A DNA stretch of 64,000 nt from Cumulibacter soli (GCF_004382795.1 NZ_SMSG01000009.1:28632-92631), one strand, 5' to 3'. Shown: positions 1 through 8,925, numbered from the stretch's first letter. Program-made: numbers and translations. The notes: generated by a model from the sequence alone, not told the origin.

Positions 1-82
1 TGGCTTGCCCTGTTGTGACACGCCAGCTGCTGACCTCAGCGTGTAGCAGCATCAGGGCAACCCGCTGCGCGGTCCGCATAGA

Positions 83-490
83 ATGCGACCCATGCCGCCT
101 ACCAAGCCCGTCGTTTCGCCTGCCGTCCGCAACCTTCGCGCCGCAGCGCTTGTCGTCTCCATACTCGCGCTGGCTCAGGCCGCACTGGGCGGCACGGTGC
201 TCAGCGGTGGCGGTGGGATCCGCGATATCCACGGCTACATCGGGTACGCCACTTTCGTCATCGCCCTAATCGCCACTTTCTTTGCCTGGAAGGCATCGCA
301 GAGCTCCGGCAACAAGGGGACGCTCTATCACGCGATCTCGCTACCGGTCCTCGCCCTGGTCCAGATCGGGCTAGCCGAGATGGATCTCAAGTGGGTGCAC
401 GTCATCATCGGCGCGGTGTTCCTGATCGCTGCCTTCGGCCTGTACGCGATGGCCGATCGATCCGGCAACCCCGACTCCGAAGCCGCCTAA
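83..490 (+). CDS. Small four-helix membrane protein of unknown function
   Basis: A 135-residue protein with four predicted membrane helices (about residues 18-40, 50-70, 82-98 and 104-123) and a short charged tail. Histidines sit at the start of helices 2 and 4 (IHGYIGY and WVHVIIG). Such placement can bind haem or metal in small membrane proteins, but that is only a suggestion here. A second ATG at 92 is an equally good start, and neither has a clear ribosome site. It stands alone, convergent with the epimerase gene. I do not recognise a named family with confidence. Confidence 0.7.
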   Translation: MRPMPPTKPVVSPAVRNLRAAALVVSILALAQAALGGTVLSGGGGIRDIHGYIGYATFVIALIATFFAWKASQSSGNKGTLYHAISLPVLALVQIGLAEMDLKWVHVIIGAVFLIAAFGLYAMADRSGNPDSEAA

Positions 491-628
491 CTGAAATCCG
501 CGGCGACCGACTAGGGCATAGCGGCGCGCCCGCTGGCGCGCCTTCGCACTAACGCTCCCGCCAGTACCGCCCTGCGCACCCATACGCGGCTCGCCTGCCG
601 GTACGCGGTCGCATCGGTGCTGATCGCG

Positions 629-1573
629 TCAGTCCTGTCGCATGAAGGACCAGGCGTCGCGAACGGCGTCGGTGAGGGTTCGGGTAGGCGTCCAACCGAG
701 CACCTCGCTGGCGGCAACGTTCGCCGCGACGAGTACGGCGGGATCACCATCGCGCCGCGGATGCTCCTCGACCTCCAGCGGTAACGACGTGACGTCGGCG
801 ACCACGCGCAGTACCTCGGAGACGGTGTGCCCCAGACCAGTCCCCAGATTGAGAATGTGGTGCTCGCCAGGCGTCGCGACCCGAAGCGCCAACAGATGCG
901 CCTCGGCCAAATCGAGCACGTGCAAGTAATCACGCACGCACGTTCCATCGCTGGTCGGGTAGTCGGTGCCGTAGACGGTCGCGCCAGCGCCATTGCGGGC
1001 GGCGTCGAGCAGCCTGGGCAACAGGTGAGTCTCTTGCGGGTGCCGCTCGCCGAGATCGCCGTACGCCCCCACGACATTGAAGTAACGCAGCGATACCGCA
1101 CCCAAGCCGTGGGCGCGGGCTTCGGCCGTGAGCATGTGATCGATCGCGAGCTTTGAGGCGCCGTACGGGTTTATCGGCGAGGTCGGGCTCGTTTCGGTGA
1201 GCGCCGTACCGTCCCCGTTTCCGTAGACGGCGGCGCTCGACGAGAAGACCATTTTCTTGATACCGGCTGAACGGATCGCTTCGATAAGCTGGATCCCGCC
1301 CACGATGTTGTTTTCCCAATACCGCTCTGGGTGCTCCACCGACTCACCGACGAGCGAAGCCGCGGCGAAATGCAGTACGGCGTCCAGGTCGGTACTGACG
1401 AAGTCGGCCGCGTCGTGCACCCGAGCCTCGATGAACTCGGCGCGGTGGTCGACAGCATCCCGATGACCGGTGGACAGGTCGTCAACAACCACGACGCTGT
1501 GGCCCGCATCGAGCAGCAATCTCGTGCAGATGGACCCGACATAGCCGGCACCGCCGGTCACCAACAGCCGCAT
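629..1573 (-). CDS. galE: UDP-glucose 4-epimerase-like short-chain dehydrogenase
   Basis: An extended short-chain dehydrogenase of 314 residues. The N-terminal Rossmann motif is GGAGYVGS, the acidic residues of VVVVDDLSTG bind NAD, and the catalytic Tyr-Lys pair lies in YGASK with an upstream SSSAAVYG serine. The region after PTSDGTCVRDYLHVLDLA matches GalE epimerases, which interconvert UDP-glucose and UDP-galactose for cell-wall or exopolysaccharide sugars. Length is normal for the family. Related epimerases acting on other UDP-sugars cannot be excluded from sequence alone. It is divergent from serA. Confidence 0.88.
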   Translation of the reverse strand: MRLLVTGGAGYVGSICTRLLLDAGHSVVVVDDLSTGHRDAVDHRAEFIEARVHDAADFVSTDLDAVLHFAAASLVGESVEHPERYWENNIVGGIQLIEAIRSAGIKKMVFSSSAAVYGNGDGTALTETSPTSPINPYGASKLAIDHMLTAEARAHGLGAVSLRYFNVVGAYGDLGERHPQETHLLPRLLDAARNGAGATVYGTDYPTSDGTCVRDYLHVLDLAEAHLLALRVATPGEHHILNLGTGLGHTVSEVLRVVADVTSLPLEVEEHPRRDGDPAVLVAANVAASEVLGWTPTRTLTDAVRDAWSFMRQD

Positions 1574-1736
1574 GCGCTCAGGATACGGTCTTCTCCCGAG
1601 ACCAGGCCGCCGCTAGGCCGACGGATCCACGGCGGTACGCAGCCCAGATATCGCAAAGCGCCACGGTGGCGCACGCCACCAGGCACCGCGGCGTATCTTC
1701 GTTAAGGTCCCACATACTCCCATCCGGAGGACGAAC

Positions 1737-2960
1737 GTGACCACAGGCACCACCAGCGACAACCCCACCAAGGTCTTGCTGCTCGAGAACATCCACTCGC
1801 GCGCCGTAGAGCACTTCGAATCTCTTGGGTACGACGTCACTACCCATCCCGCCGCGATGACCGAGGACGAACTCGTCGCAGCGTTGCCCGGCGTCAATCT
1901 GCTCGGGATCCGCTCGAACACTCACCTCACCGAAAAGGTGTTCGACGTCGCGAAAGATCTGGTCGCGGTCGGCGCGTTCTGCATCGGCACCAACCAGATC
2001 GACTTGCCCGCCGCAGCACGCCGCGGAATTCCGGCGTTCAACGCGCCGTACTCCAACACTCGTTCGGTCGTCGAACTGGTCATCGGCGAGATCATCTCGC
2101 TGGCCCGTCGTATCCCCGAGAAAAATCAGAACATGCACGCCGGCGTCTGGGACAAGTCGGCGAAGGGCTCGCATGAGGTACGCGGGCGCACCCTCGGCAT
2201 CGTCGGCTACGGCAATATCGGCTCTCAACTGTCGGTGCTGGCCGAAGCCTTGGGGTTCACGGTGATCTTCCACGACATCGCCGCCAAGTTGGCGCTCGGC
2301 AACGCCCGTCAGGTTCCGCTCGATCAATTGCTGGAGCAGGCGGACACCGTCACGCTGCATGTCGACGGTCGGCCGGGCAACGCCGGTATCTTCGGCGCCG
2401 AGGAATTCGCGAAGATGAAGCCGCGCGCGATGTTCATCAACGCCTCTCGCGGCATGGTGGTGGACCATCTCGCGCTGCGCGACAACATCCTGTCCGGACA
2501 TATCGCCGGCGCCGCAGTCGATGTCTTCCCGGTCGAGCCGAAGAAGCCCGACGAGGAGTTCATCTCCGAGTTGCGAGGGCTGCCGAACGTTATTCTCACC
2601 CCGCACGTCGGCGGTTCGACGCAGGAGGCCCAGGAAGACATCGGTCGGTTCGTGTCCCGCAAACTGTCCTCGTACGTCGAGGACGGGGCAACGTCGCTGT
2701 CGGTGAATATCCCAACGATCGACGTCCCCGCTCGCGACGGCGTGCATCGACTGGTTCACGTGCACCAGAACATCCCGGGCGTGATCGCGGAGATCAACCG
2801 GATCTTGGCCGAGCACGGACAAAACATCGAATCGCAGTCGCTGACCACGCGCGGTGAGCTCGGGTATGTCGTCACCGACGTCAACGGCGCGGTGTCCCCG
2901 GAGGCGATCGCGCAGCTCGAAGCGATGCCGCAGACCATCCGCCTGCGCGTTCTCCCCTAA
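1737..2960 (+). CDS. serA: D-3-phosphoglycerate dehydrogenase
   Basis: A 407-residue D-2-hydroxyacid dehydrogenase that oxidises 3-phosphoglycerate in the first step of serine synthesis. It shows the substrate loop GIRSNTHLT, the NAD-binding GYGNIGS (about residues 160-166), the active-site NASRG and the catalytic HVGGST. A C-terminal ACT domain (about 335-407, HVHQNIPGVIAEIN) suggests serine feedback. This is the shorter E. coli-like architecture, without the intervening domain common in many actinobacterial SerA proteins. The start is GTG at 1737, set by a GGAGG six bases upstream. Confidence 0.92.
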   Translation: MTTGTTSDNPTKVLLLENIHSRAVEHFESLGYDVTTHPAAMTEDELVAALPGVNLLGIRSNTHLTEKVFDVAKDLVAVGAFCIGTNQIDLPAAARRGIPAFNAPYSNTRSVVELVIGEIISLARRIPEKNQNMHAGVWDKSAKGSHEVRGRTLGIVGYGNIGSQLSVLAEALGFTVIFHDIAAKLALGNARQVPLDQLLEQADTVTLHVDGRPGNAGIFGAEEFAKMKPRAMFINASRGMVVDHLALRDNILSGHIAGAAVDVFPVEPKKPDEEFISELRGLPNVILTPHVGGSTQEAQEDIGRFVSRKLSSYVEDGATSLSVNIPTIDVPARDGVHRLVHVHQNIPGVIAEINRILAEHGQNIESQSLTTRGELGYVVTDVNGAVSPEAIAQLEAMPQTIRLRVLP

Positions 2961-3136
2961 CGCCGGCGATTCCTCGACCGGCGGCACCACCCACCATTGA
3001 CGGGGTGAGCCTCGGGCGCACTCCACGACCGGACCGAGCGCGCGTACTCGGGGCGATGCCCAGATGGCGGCCCGCGCCAATCTCGTCGTACATCCGATAC
3101 CGTGCGCGCATCGCTGGATTCTGATCGGAGGTTGGC

Positions 3137-3802
3137 ATGCCCCGGGTGATTCGAACGGACGAGATCGCGATCGACACCGATCGCGGCGACTCCCGGATGC
3201 TCACCGCCACACCGGCTCGACCCAAGGCCGCTGTATTGCTGGGTCACGGCGCCGGGGGCGGACTCGACAGTTTCGACCTCACCGCGCTCGCTACCGAGCT
3301 CCCGCCCCGTGGAGTCGCCGTCGCACGATACGAACAACCATGGCGTACGGCGGGCAAGAAAATCGCCGGGCCACCGGCTTCGCTAGATGCCGCGTGGGCG
3401 TTCGCGCTGGAGGAAGTTCACCATCGTTGGCCGCGGATTCCGGTGTACGTCGGCGGGCACAGCGCTGGGGCCAGGGTTGCGTGCCGATGTTTCGCAAGGC
3501 CTGCCGTCGGGGTCATCGCGCTCTCGTTCCCGCTGCATCCGCCAGGCAAACCTGAGAAGTCCCGGCTCGACGAACTCACCGCCGTCGATAGTCCCGTGCT
3601 CGTGGTGCAGGGTGAGCGCGATCCGTTCGGTACAGCGTCCGACGTACGCTCAGCGCTGCCTCGGCGCGGGCGCCGCAGGCAGGTCATCGAGGTGCCCTCC
3701 GCCGGACACTCACTGCAACCAGGCAAGCGATCGGACCCGGACGGCGCCGCCCAATTGATCGTCGACTCGGTCGCCACCTTCATCCTCAACGAAGTCCGCT
3801 GA
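3137..3802 (+). CDS. Small alpha/beta hydrolase (dienelactone hydrolase-like)
   Basis: A 221-residue alpha/beta hydrolase fold without signal peptide. The oxyanion region is LLGHGAGGG, the nucleophile elbow is GGHSAGARVA, the acid is in QGERDPFG and the catalytic histidine is in SAGHSLQ. This set is typical of the small predicted hydrolases related to dienelactone hydrolase and KAN-type proteins. The substrate is unknown. The start at 3137 follows GGAGG at 3127-3131. It is a single gene with no obvious operon partner. Confidence 0.8.
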   Translation: MPRVIRTDEIAIDTDRGDSRMLTATPARPKAAVLLGHGAGGGLDSFDLTALATELPPRGVAVARYEQPWRTAGKKIAGPPASLDAAWAFALEEVHHRWPRIPVYVGGHSAGARVACRCFARPAVGVIALSFPLHPPGKPEKSRLDELTAVDSPVLVVQGERDPFGTASDVRSALPRRGRRRQVIEVPSAGHSLQPGKRSDPDGAAQLIVDSVATFILNEVR

Positions 3803-3910
3803 GCGACTCACGGTTTCCGATCACCACTCGTCCGCAGTTCGGCTATGTTGATCGAACTCGATGTTATTTGACATCAACACCACTCTTCTTCGCGGATGGG
3901 GTTATGCATC

Positions 3911-4594
3911 ATGACGGCACCGGACCCACGCAACACATTCACCGGATCAAGCTGCGCTGAATTCGGCGAGCACATGGCAAATACCGGCGTCTATGACGCC
4001 AGCGGCCAGAATCACCCCGGGAGAGCAGGCGCGACGCCGCTGGACCCCACAAAGATCACCGGCGGGTACCAATGGACAGCACAGGTCGCGAACGTGTGGA
4101 CTTGCCCGACCGAACCCGACACCTATTACGAGTCCCAGGCCGAATGCGAACGGAATTCACCATGCAAGCCAGGCCTGGGCGGTTCGATGATCAAGTGTGG
4201 CGGATTCGTCGGCAAGGTCGTGACCGCGCGTCCCTATCTTGAGCCGATCGATCTGTCCTTCACCGCACTCCGCTGGCGCCCTGAGCGTCCGGTATCCCCA
4301 GAATGTCAGGCAGCGATCGACGCCTTCGACAGAGCCGTGGACGCCCACGAGCAGAGGCATGTAGATGACTTGCGGCGCATCATCAACGCTGAGATGGAAC
4401 GCCTCGCAAAATTGACCCTCAAAGCGCTCGGCAAGGATACCGAGGAAGCTCGCGAGCGGATCAGAAAACAACTCGCAGACCTGGTAACGGCGGCCCAGGA
4501 GGCAATCACCAAGGCCTACGCAAAATCTATCGACGACTTCCACCAGACGCCCGAAGGCCAGCAGACCACCATAGATTGCACGGCCTGCGGGTAA
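3911..4594 (+). CDS. Unrecognised protein with HEQRH motif, possible metalloprotease-like
   Basis: About 227 residues from ATG 3911; an upstream ATG at 3896 is possible, but a GGGG tract before 3911 favours the later start. The N-terminal half has several cysteines (TCPTEP, ECERNSPCKPG, MIKCGG). The middle contains DAHEQRHVDDLR, an HExxH-like motif of the kind seen in DUF922-type putative zinc proteases. A long charged helical stretch follows (about residues 150-215) and the protein ends with CTACG. No signal peptide is seen although the cysteines suggest disulphides. It looks slightly less GC-rich than its neighbours and stands alone, so it may be acquired. Function is unknown. Confidence 0.65.
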   Translation: MTAPDPRNTFTGSSCAEFGEHMANTGVYDASGQNHPGRAGATPLDPTKITGGYQWTAQVANVWTCPTEPDTYYESQAECERNSPCKPGLGGSMIKCGGFVGKVVTARPYLEPIDLSFTALRWRPERPVSPECQAAIDAFDRAVDAHEQRHVDDLRRIINAEMERLAKLTLKALGKDTEEARERIRKQLADLVTAAQEAITKAYAKSIDDFHQTPEGQQTTIDCTACG

Positions 4595-4604
4595 GCCTCT
4601 CACC

Positions 4605-4622
4605 GTGACGACTACTCGTCAC
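4605..4622. terminator. Short hairpin downstream of HEQRH gene
   Basis: Perfect 7-bp inverted repeat GTGACGA/TCGTCAC with a 4-base loop, 10 bases after the stop codon. No T-run follows, so its role as a terminator is only suggested by position. Confidence 0.35.
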
Positions 4623-4660
4623 ACTCACCCATTGCGCCACGCGAAGTCGTGACGTACCGT

Positions 4661-4684
4661 CTAATTCATCAGCCGTTGAATTAG
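4661..4684. promoter_or_regulatory. Candidate TetR operator overlapping the ABC operon ribosome site
   Basis: Inverted repeat with perfect 8-base arms CTAATTCA and TGAATTAG separated by 8 bases. The right arm runs into the GGAGG that precedes the ATG at 4693. The operon encodes its own TetR regulator as the last gene, so this is the obvious autoregulatory operator. The alternative is an RNA hairpin that occludes the ribosome site. Confidence 0.55.
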
Positions 4685-4692
4685 GAGGCGGG

Positions 4693-5412
4693 ATGATCGC
4701 CGTACACAACCTCGACCTGATGCGCGGACGACGATCGGTGCTGCGCGACATCAGTTTCACCCTCGAACGCGGGACTATCACCGGACTGCTCGGCGCATCG
4801 GGCACCGGTAAGACGACTCTGATGCGCGCGCTGCTCGGCCTGCAACGCATCGCCGGCGGCACGATCACCATCGACGATCTGCCCGCGGGAGATCCGACGT
4901 TGCGCGAGCGCATCGGGTACGTCACCCAAGGCGCCGCGATCTACCCCGACCTCACCGTCGCGCAGAATGTCGGCTACTTCGCCGCGTTGTACGGCGCGGC
5001 ACCGGACGCCGTCGCCACGGCCCTACAAACCGTCGGACTAGCCGATCGCGGCGCGGATCTCGCGCACAACCTCTCCGGCGGTCAGCAGAACCGCGTATCG
5101 CTCGCCTGCGCGCTCGTCGGCTCCCCCGACGTACTGATCATGGATGAACCAACGGTCGGACTCGATCCCCTGCTGATCGACCAACTCTGGAGCGCCTTCA
5201 ACGCACTCGCGGCAAAGGGCACCACGCTGCTCGTCTCCAGTCACGTGATGGACGAGGCCGACCGGTGTGCGCGTGTCCTCTTCCTGCGGGACGGCGGCCT
5301 TATTGCCGATGGATCCCCCGCCGACTTACGAGCCGCCTCCGGCGCCGCCGACATGAACAGCGTGTTCGTGCACTTCGCCGGCGGACCGAAAGACCAGGAG
5401 ATGTCGTCATGA
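4693..5412 (+). CDS. ABC exporter ATPase subunit (drug/antibiotic type)
   Basis: A 239-residue ABC ATPase with Walker A GASGTGKTT (about residues 34-42), signature LSGGQQNRVSLA, Walker B VLIMDEPTVGLDP and the switch histidine in LLVSSHVMDEADR. The DrrA/CcmA-like sequence belongs to ABC-2 exporters, which power drug, lipid or antibiotic export at the membrane. The gene overlaps the permease gene by ATGA, so the two are translationally coupled. GGAGGCGGG precedes the start. Confidence 0.88.
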   Translation: MIAVHNLDLMRGRRSVLRDISFTLERGTITGLLGASGTGKTTLMRALLGLQRIAGGTITIDDLPAGDPTLRERIGYVTQGAAIYPDLTVAQNVGYFAALYGAAPDAVATALQTVGLADRGADLAHNLSGGQQNRVSLACALVGSPDVLIMDEPTVGLDPLLIDQLWSAFNALAAKGTTLLVSSHVMDEADRCARVLFLRDGGLIADGSPADLRAASGAADMNSVFVHFAGGPKDQEMSS

Positions 5413-6212
5413 CCGAGGTAGCCCTCGCCCCGCAGCCCGCGCGTGCGCCCTTGCTGCGACACACCGGGATCACTCTCGCGAGCGCGCGCCGGATCTTGCG
5501 GCAACTCGCCCACGATCGCCGCTCGATCGCGATGATTATCGTGGTCCCCGTCGTCCTGCTGGTGCTGCTTTATTACATGTTCGAGAGCGTTCCCACACCT
5601 CCGGGCGCGCCGAGCATGTTCGACCGAGTGAGCGTGGTGATGCTCGGGTTCTTCCCGTTCTTCATCCTGTTCATCATCACCTCGATCACGATGCTGCGCG
5701 AACGTACCGGCGGGACCCTCGAACGGTTGCTGACCACTCCGTTGGCGAAGCTCGACCTGCTGCTCGGGTATGCACTCGCGTTCGCCGTACTCGCGTTGAC
5801 ACAGGTGACCGTGATGGTTGCGGTCGCCGTCTGGATCTTTGACCTGCAGGTCTCCGGTTCGCTGGTATGGGTCTACGTCATCGCGCTCGCCGACGCGCTG
5901 CTCGGTGTGGCACTCGGCCTGCTGGTTTCCGCGTTCGCTCGTACGGAGTTCCAGGCCGTGCAGTTTGTACCCGCGCTGATCGTGCCCCAAATGTTGCTCT
6001 GCGGGCTTTTCGTCGATCGCGATGCCATGGCCGGATGGCTGCAGGTAATCTCCGACATCATGCCGATGACCTACGCCGTACAGGCGATGCAGGAGGTCGC
6101 GGCGAACTCGTCGCCGACCACGACGATGTACGTGAGCCTGCTCGTCGTCGTCGTGGTGGCCATCGCGTGTCTGTTGGGCGGTGCGCTGACGCTGCGTCGG
6201 CGAAGCGCATGA
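5409..6212 (+). CDS. ABC-2 type permease subunit
   Basis: A 267-residue membrane protein starting at the ATG that overlaps the ATPase stop. A cytoplasmic N-terminus is followed by about six helices, including IAMIIVVPVVLLVLLYYMF, the MLGFFPFFILFIITSI region and a C-terminal LLVVVVVAIACLLGG helix. The LRERTGGTLERLLTTPL motif between helices is typical of ABC-2 exporter permeases. It forms the transporter with the upstream ATPase. The substrate cannot be read from sequence. The stop overlaps the TetR start (ATGA). Confidence 0.87.
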   Translation: MTEVALAPQPARAPLLRHTGITLASARRILRQLAHDRRSIAMIIVVPVVLLVLLYYMFESVPTPPGAPSMFDRVSVVMLGFFPFFILFIITSITMLRERTGGTLERLLTTPLAKLDLLLGYALAFAVLALTQVTVMVAVAVWIFDLQVSGSLVWVYVIALADALLGVALGLLVSAFARTEFQAVQFVPALIVPQMLLCGLFVDRDAMAGWLQVISDIMPMTYAVQAMQEVAANSSPTTTMYVSLLVVVVVAIACLLGGALTLRRRSA

Positions 6213-6820
6213 ATCAGCGGCGCGGGCGGCGTCCAGGTAATGAGGACACGCGTGAGGCGCTGATCGAGGCCGCTCGCGCGGAGTTCGCCAACGGCGGTTA
6301 TGCAGGGGCGACGGTTCGCGCGATCGCCGCACGTGCGGGCGTGGATCCGGCGATGATCAATCATCACTTCGGCTCGAAGCAGGGGCTGTTTGCCGCCGCC
6401 GTACGGCTCCCGTTCAACCCGGCGGACATTGATCTTGCGCAGATAGTGTCCGGGCCACGTGAGGAGTTTGCCTCGCGGCTGTTGGGTGAATTCCTGAGGC
6501 AATGGGATCGTGCCGGTTCGGAGTCGGCGTCCTCCATGCTGCGGACGGCGTTACAGAGCGAGGAGGCGACCGCGCAGCTGCGGACCGTGCTGCTGGAATC
6601 ACTGATCCGCCGCGGACTCAGCGCGGTCATGGAGTGGGACGCCGAGGCGCAGTGGCGTGCTTCGCTCGTTGCCGCGCAGCTTATGGGACTGCTCACCGCG
6701 CGGTACGTCGCCCGTTTCGAGCCTCTGGCCTCGGCCCCTGCGCAGGACGTCATCGCGGCTATCGGGCCGGTTCTGCAGCGTTACCTCATCGGCGACGTCG
6801 GCACACCGCCTGCCTCGTAG
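6209..6820 (+). CDS. TetR-family regulator of the ABC exporter operon
   Basis: A 203-residue TetR regulator. The N-terminal helix-turn-helix runs from REALIEAARAEFANGG through ATVRAIAARAGVDPAMINHHFGSKQGLF (about residues 14-60). The C-terminal ligand domain is of the common actinobacterial type. It is translationally coupled to the permease gene (ATGA overlap) and probably represses the whole operon, releasing on binding an exported compound. The palindrome at 4661-4684 is the best operator candidate. Confidence 0.85.
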   Translation: MNQRRGRRPGNEDTREALIEAARAEFANGGYAGATVRAIAARAGVDPAMINHHFGSKQGLFAAAVRLPFNPADIDLAQIVSGPREEFASRLLGEFLRQWDRAGSESASSMLRTALQSEEATAQLRTVLLESLIRRGLSAVMEWDAEAQWRASLVAAQLMGLLTARYVARFEPLASAPAQDVIAAIGPVLQRYLIGDVGTPPAS

Positions 6821-6831
6821 GCAACGCTGCT

Positions 6832-6904
6832 GCTGAAAACGCAGCGCAGGAGTCGACTCATCGCACCTGCATCGACGAGTCGACGCTCAGGCTGCGTCTT
6901 CAGC
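6832..6904. repeat. 73-bp dispersed palindromic repeat, copy 1
   Basis: Begins GCTGAAAACGCAGC and ends GCTGCGTCTTCAGC, a near-perfect terminal inverted repeat, with a second palindrome (GAGTCGACTC against GAGTCGACGCTC) inside. It lies 11 bases after the TetR stop codon, so it could also terminate that operon. The ends match copies at 43695, 46578 and, more weakly, 57602; all four are 73 bp long. The centre differs from the other copies, as expected for stem-preserving change. Confidence 0.75.
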
Positions 6905-6976
6905 GGCGCCGCCACTGTCGGCAAGCGTTGTTCTGCGTTTCACCGCGCGGCCATCACGCCGTCCTACCGTGGAAGC

Positions 6977-8866
6977 ATGAGCCAGTCACCTGCCCTCATG
7001 GGCCCCAACGAGTCGGACGCGAACGTCTCGACGAGCGATGTTGCGCGGCTGACAGCGATCTCCACACGCATCCAGTTGCTTCGCGACCGTATCGAACAGG
7101 TCGTCGATGGACCCGGTGTTTGGGACGACGTGCACCCCCAGCACGCGCAGAGCGCGAGGAACCTCGCGCAGTACCTCGAGTTACGCACCCACGATGTCCG
7201 GTCCTTACAGATCGAACTCGCTGAAGTCGGACTCTCCTCGTTAGGTCGACTGGAATCCCAGGTCGAAGCGGCGCTCACAGCAGTCGATCGCGCCGTACGC
7301 CGACAGTTGCACGGCCCGCAGGCGAGCGCGGGTTCGACCGCGCTCGATTACGACGTCTCCGAACTCGCACTCAGTCACAACGCCGACCTATTGCTCGGCC
7401 GACCGCGCGAAGGTCGTCGCACCCGCATCTTGGTGACGCTACCGACCGAAGCTGCCCACGACGCCACTCTGGTGAATCGCCTGGTCCGTGGTGGCGTGGA
7501 GGCTGTCCGAATCAACTGTGCGCACGATGGGCCACAGCAGTGGCGCTCGATGATCGATCACCTGCGCGCCGCCGAGCGCAAGTACTCGACCGACGTCAAG
7601 GTGATCATGGACCTCGCCGGGCCAAAGTTGCGGACCGGCCCGATTCAGCCGGCCCCTCCAGTGGTCAAAGTCAAGCCCGCCCGCGATGCCCTGGGCAATG
7701 TCACCCAACCGGCCGAGGTCTGGCTGATCGACGAGCAGAACCCCACCTCAGCCAGCGGCGTGACGATCCCGGTCACCGATGGCGATTGGCTGGCCCGCCG
7801 CGATGTTGGCGAACAGATCGACTGCACCGACTCGCGCGGGGCGCACCGCACGCTCACCGTCGTCGACGTGATCGCTGGCGCGGTGCGCTGCGAACTCGAG
7901 CGCACCGGTTACTTCGTTCCGGGTATGGAACTCGTCGGGGACGACGACGAAACCGCGATCGTTGGCGCGCTGCCCTCGCGTGAGCAGAAGTTGCAGTTGT
8001 TCGCCGACGACGTCCTGGAACTTACCCGCGATCTCAGCCCGGTCGACCCGGCTGCGACGGACCTGCGAATCGGCTGCACGCTAGCGCAGGTGTTTACCGA
8101 TGTCACGGCCGGCGATCGGGTCTTCTTCGATGACGGCAAGATCGGTGGCGTCGTCGAGGAGGCCGGCAGCGAACGAGTTCGGGTGCGGATCACCGACATC
8201 CCGCCGTCAGGTGCGAAGCTGGGCGCCGCGAAGGGCATCAACCTGCCGGACACCAAGCTCGACCTCCCCGCATTGACTGGCGAGGACGCCGCCGTCCTGC
8301 CGTTCGTCGTACAGCACGCGGACGCGGTCAGCCTGTCCTTCGTCCGCGAGGCGCAGGATGTCGCGCTGTTGCTGTCTCGGTTGCGTGATCTCGGCGGGGA
8401 CGCACTCGGCGTCATCCTCAAGATCGAGACCGTCAGCGGGTTCACCAACCTGCCGCAAATACTGTTCGGCCTGATGCAGTGGCGCGGCATCGGCGTGATG
8501 ATCGCCCGCGGCGACCTGGCGGTCGAGGCTGGGTATGAACGCCTGGCCGAAGCCCAGGAAGAGATCATGTGGCTGTGCGAGGCCGCGCACGTTCCGGTCG
8601 TGTGGGCTACTCAGGTTCTCGACACGTTGGCCCGCACTGGTCGCCCTTCGCGTGCCGAGGTCACCGACGCGGCCATGGCGGGGCGCGCCGAATGCGTGAT
8701 GCTCAACAAGGGTCCGTACGTCGTCGAGGCAGTCTCATTGTTGTCCGGGATTCTGCAACGAATGGCCGAGCACCAGTTCAAGAAGCGATCGCTCATGCGG
8801 CAGTTGCACGCGTGGGAAGACTTCGCCGGCGGGCACGCGTATCCCGGGCAGCCCGCATCAGAGTAA
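6977..8866 (+). CDS. Long pyruvate kinase-family protein
   Basis: A 629-residue protein whose region from about 150 on is pyruvate kinase-like. It shows RTRILVTLPTEA, AVRINCAHDG, DLAGPKLRTG, an expanded B-domain-like segment, ILKIETVSGF with the active-site Lys-Glu, MIARGDLAVEAG, and ATQVLDTLARTGRPSRAE. The first 150 residues are an alpha-helical extension of unknown role, and the usual C-terminal allosteric domain is missing. It probably transfers phosphate between phosphoenolpyruvate and ADP, but the unusual architecture leaves room for a different substrate or a regulatory role. Confidence 0.8.
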   Translation: MSQSPALMGPNESDANVSTSDVARLTAISTRIQLLRDRIEQVVDGPGVWDDVHPQHAQSARNLAQYLELRTHDVRSLQIELAEVGLSSLGRLESQVEAALTAVDRAVRRQLHGPQASAGSTALDYDVSELALSHNADLLLGRPREGRRTRILVTLPTEAAHDATLVNRLVRGGVEAVRINCAHDGPQQWRSMIDHLRAAERKYSTDVKVIMDLAGPKLRTGPIQPAPPVVKVKPARDALGNVTQPAEVWLIDEQNPTSASGVTIPVTDGDWLARRDVGEQIDCTDSRGAHRTLTVVDVIAGAVRCELERTGYFVPGMELVGDDDETAIVGALPSREQKLQLFADDVLELTRDLSPVDPAATDLRIGCTLAQVFTDVTAGDRVFFDDGKIGGVVEEAGSERVRVRITDIPPSGAKLGAAKGINLPDTKLDLPALTGEDAAVLPFVVQHADAVSLSFVREAQDVALLLSRLRDLGGDALGVILKIETVSGFTNLPQILFGLMQWRGIGVMIARGDLAVEAGYERLAEAQEEIMWLCEAAHVPVVWATQVLDTLARTGRPSRAEVTDAAMAGRAECVMLNKGPYVVEAVSLLSGILQRMAEHQFKKRSLMRQLHAWEDFAGGHAYPGQPASE

Positions 8867-8870
8867 CGAT

Positions 8871-8925
8871 CTGCGGTGGTTCAGGCCTGACGATCCATAT
8901 GCGATCCATGCCTAAACCACCGCAG
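8871..8925. repeat. 55-bp palindromic element A (terminator-like)
   Basis: Arms CTGCGGTGGTTCAGGC and GCCTAAACCACCGCAG differ at one position and enclose 23 bases. It starts four bases after the pyruvate kinase-like stop, so it may end that transcript. The same 55-bp length and CTGCGG/CCGCAG tips recur at 39740, 40609 and 52331. Confidence 0.7.

Noticed and set aside
1578..3080. 500-codon open frame on the minus strand opposite serA
   Set aside because: High-GC antisense shadow; it gives an arginine/aspartate-rich sequence with no fold, while serA on the other strand has all motifs.
5241..6332. 363-codon minus-strand frame opposite the exporter permease
   Set aside because: Extreme Arg/His/Gln composition typical of shadow frames; the permease is well supported.
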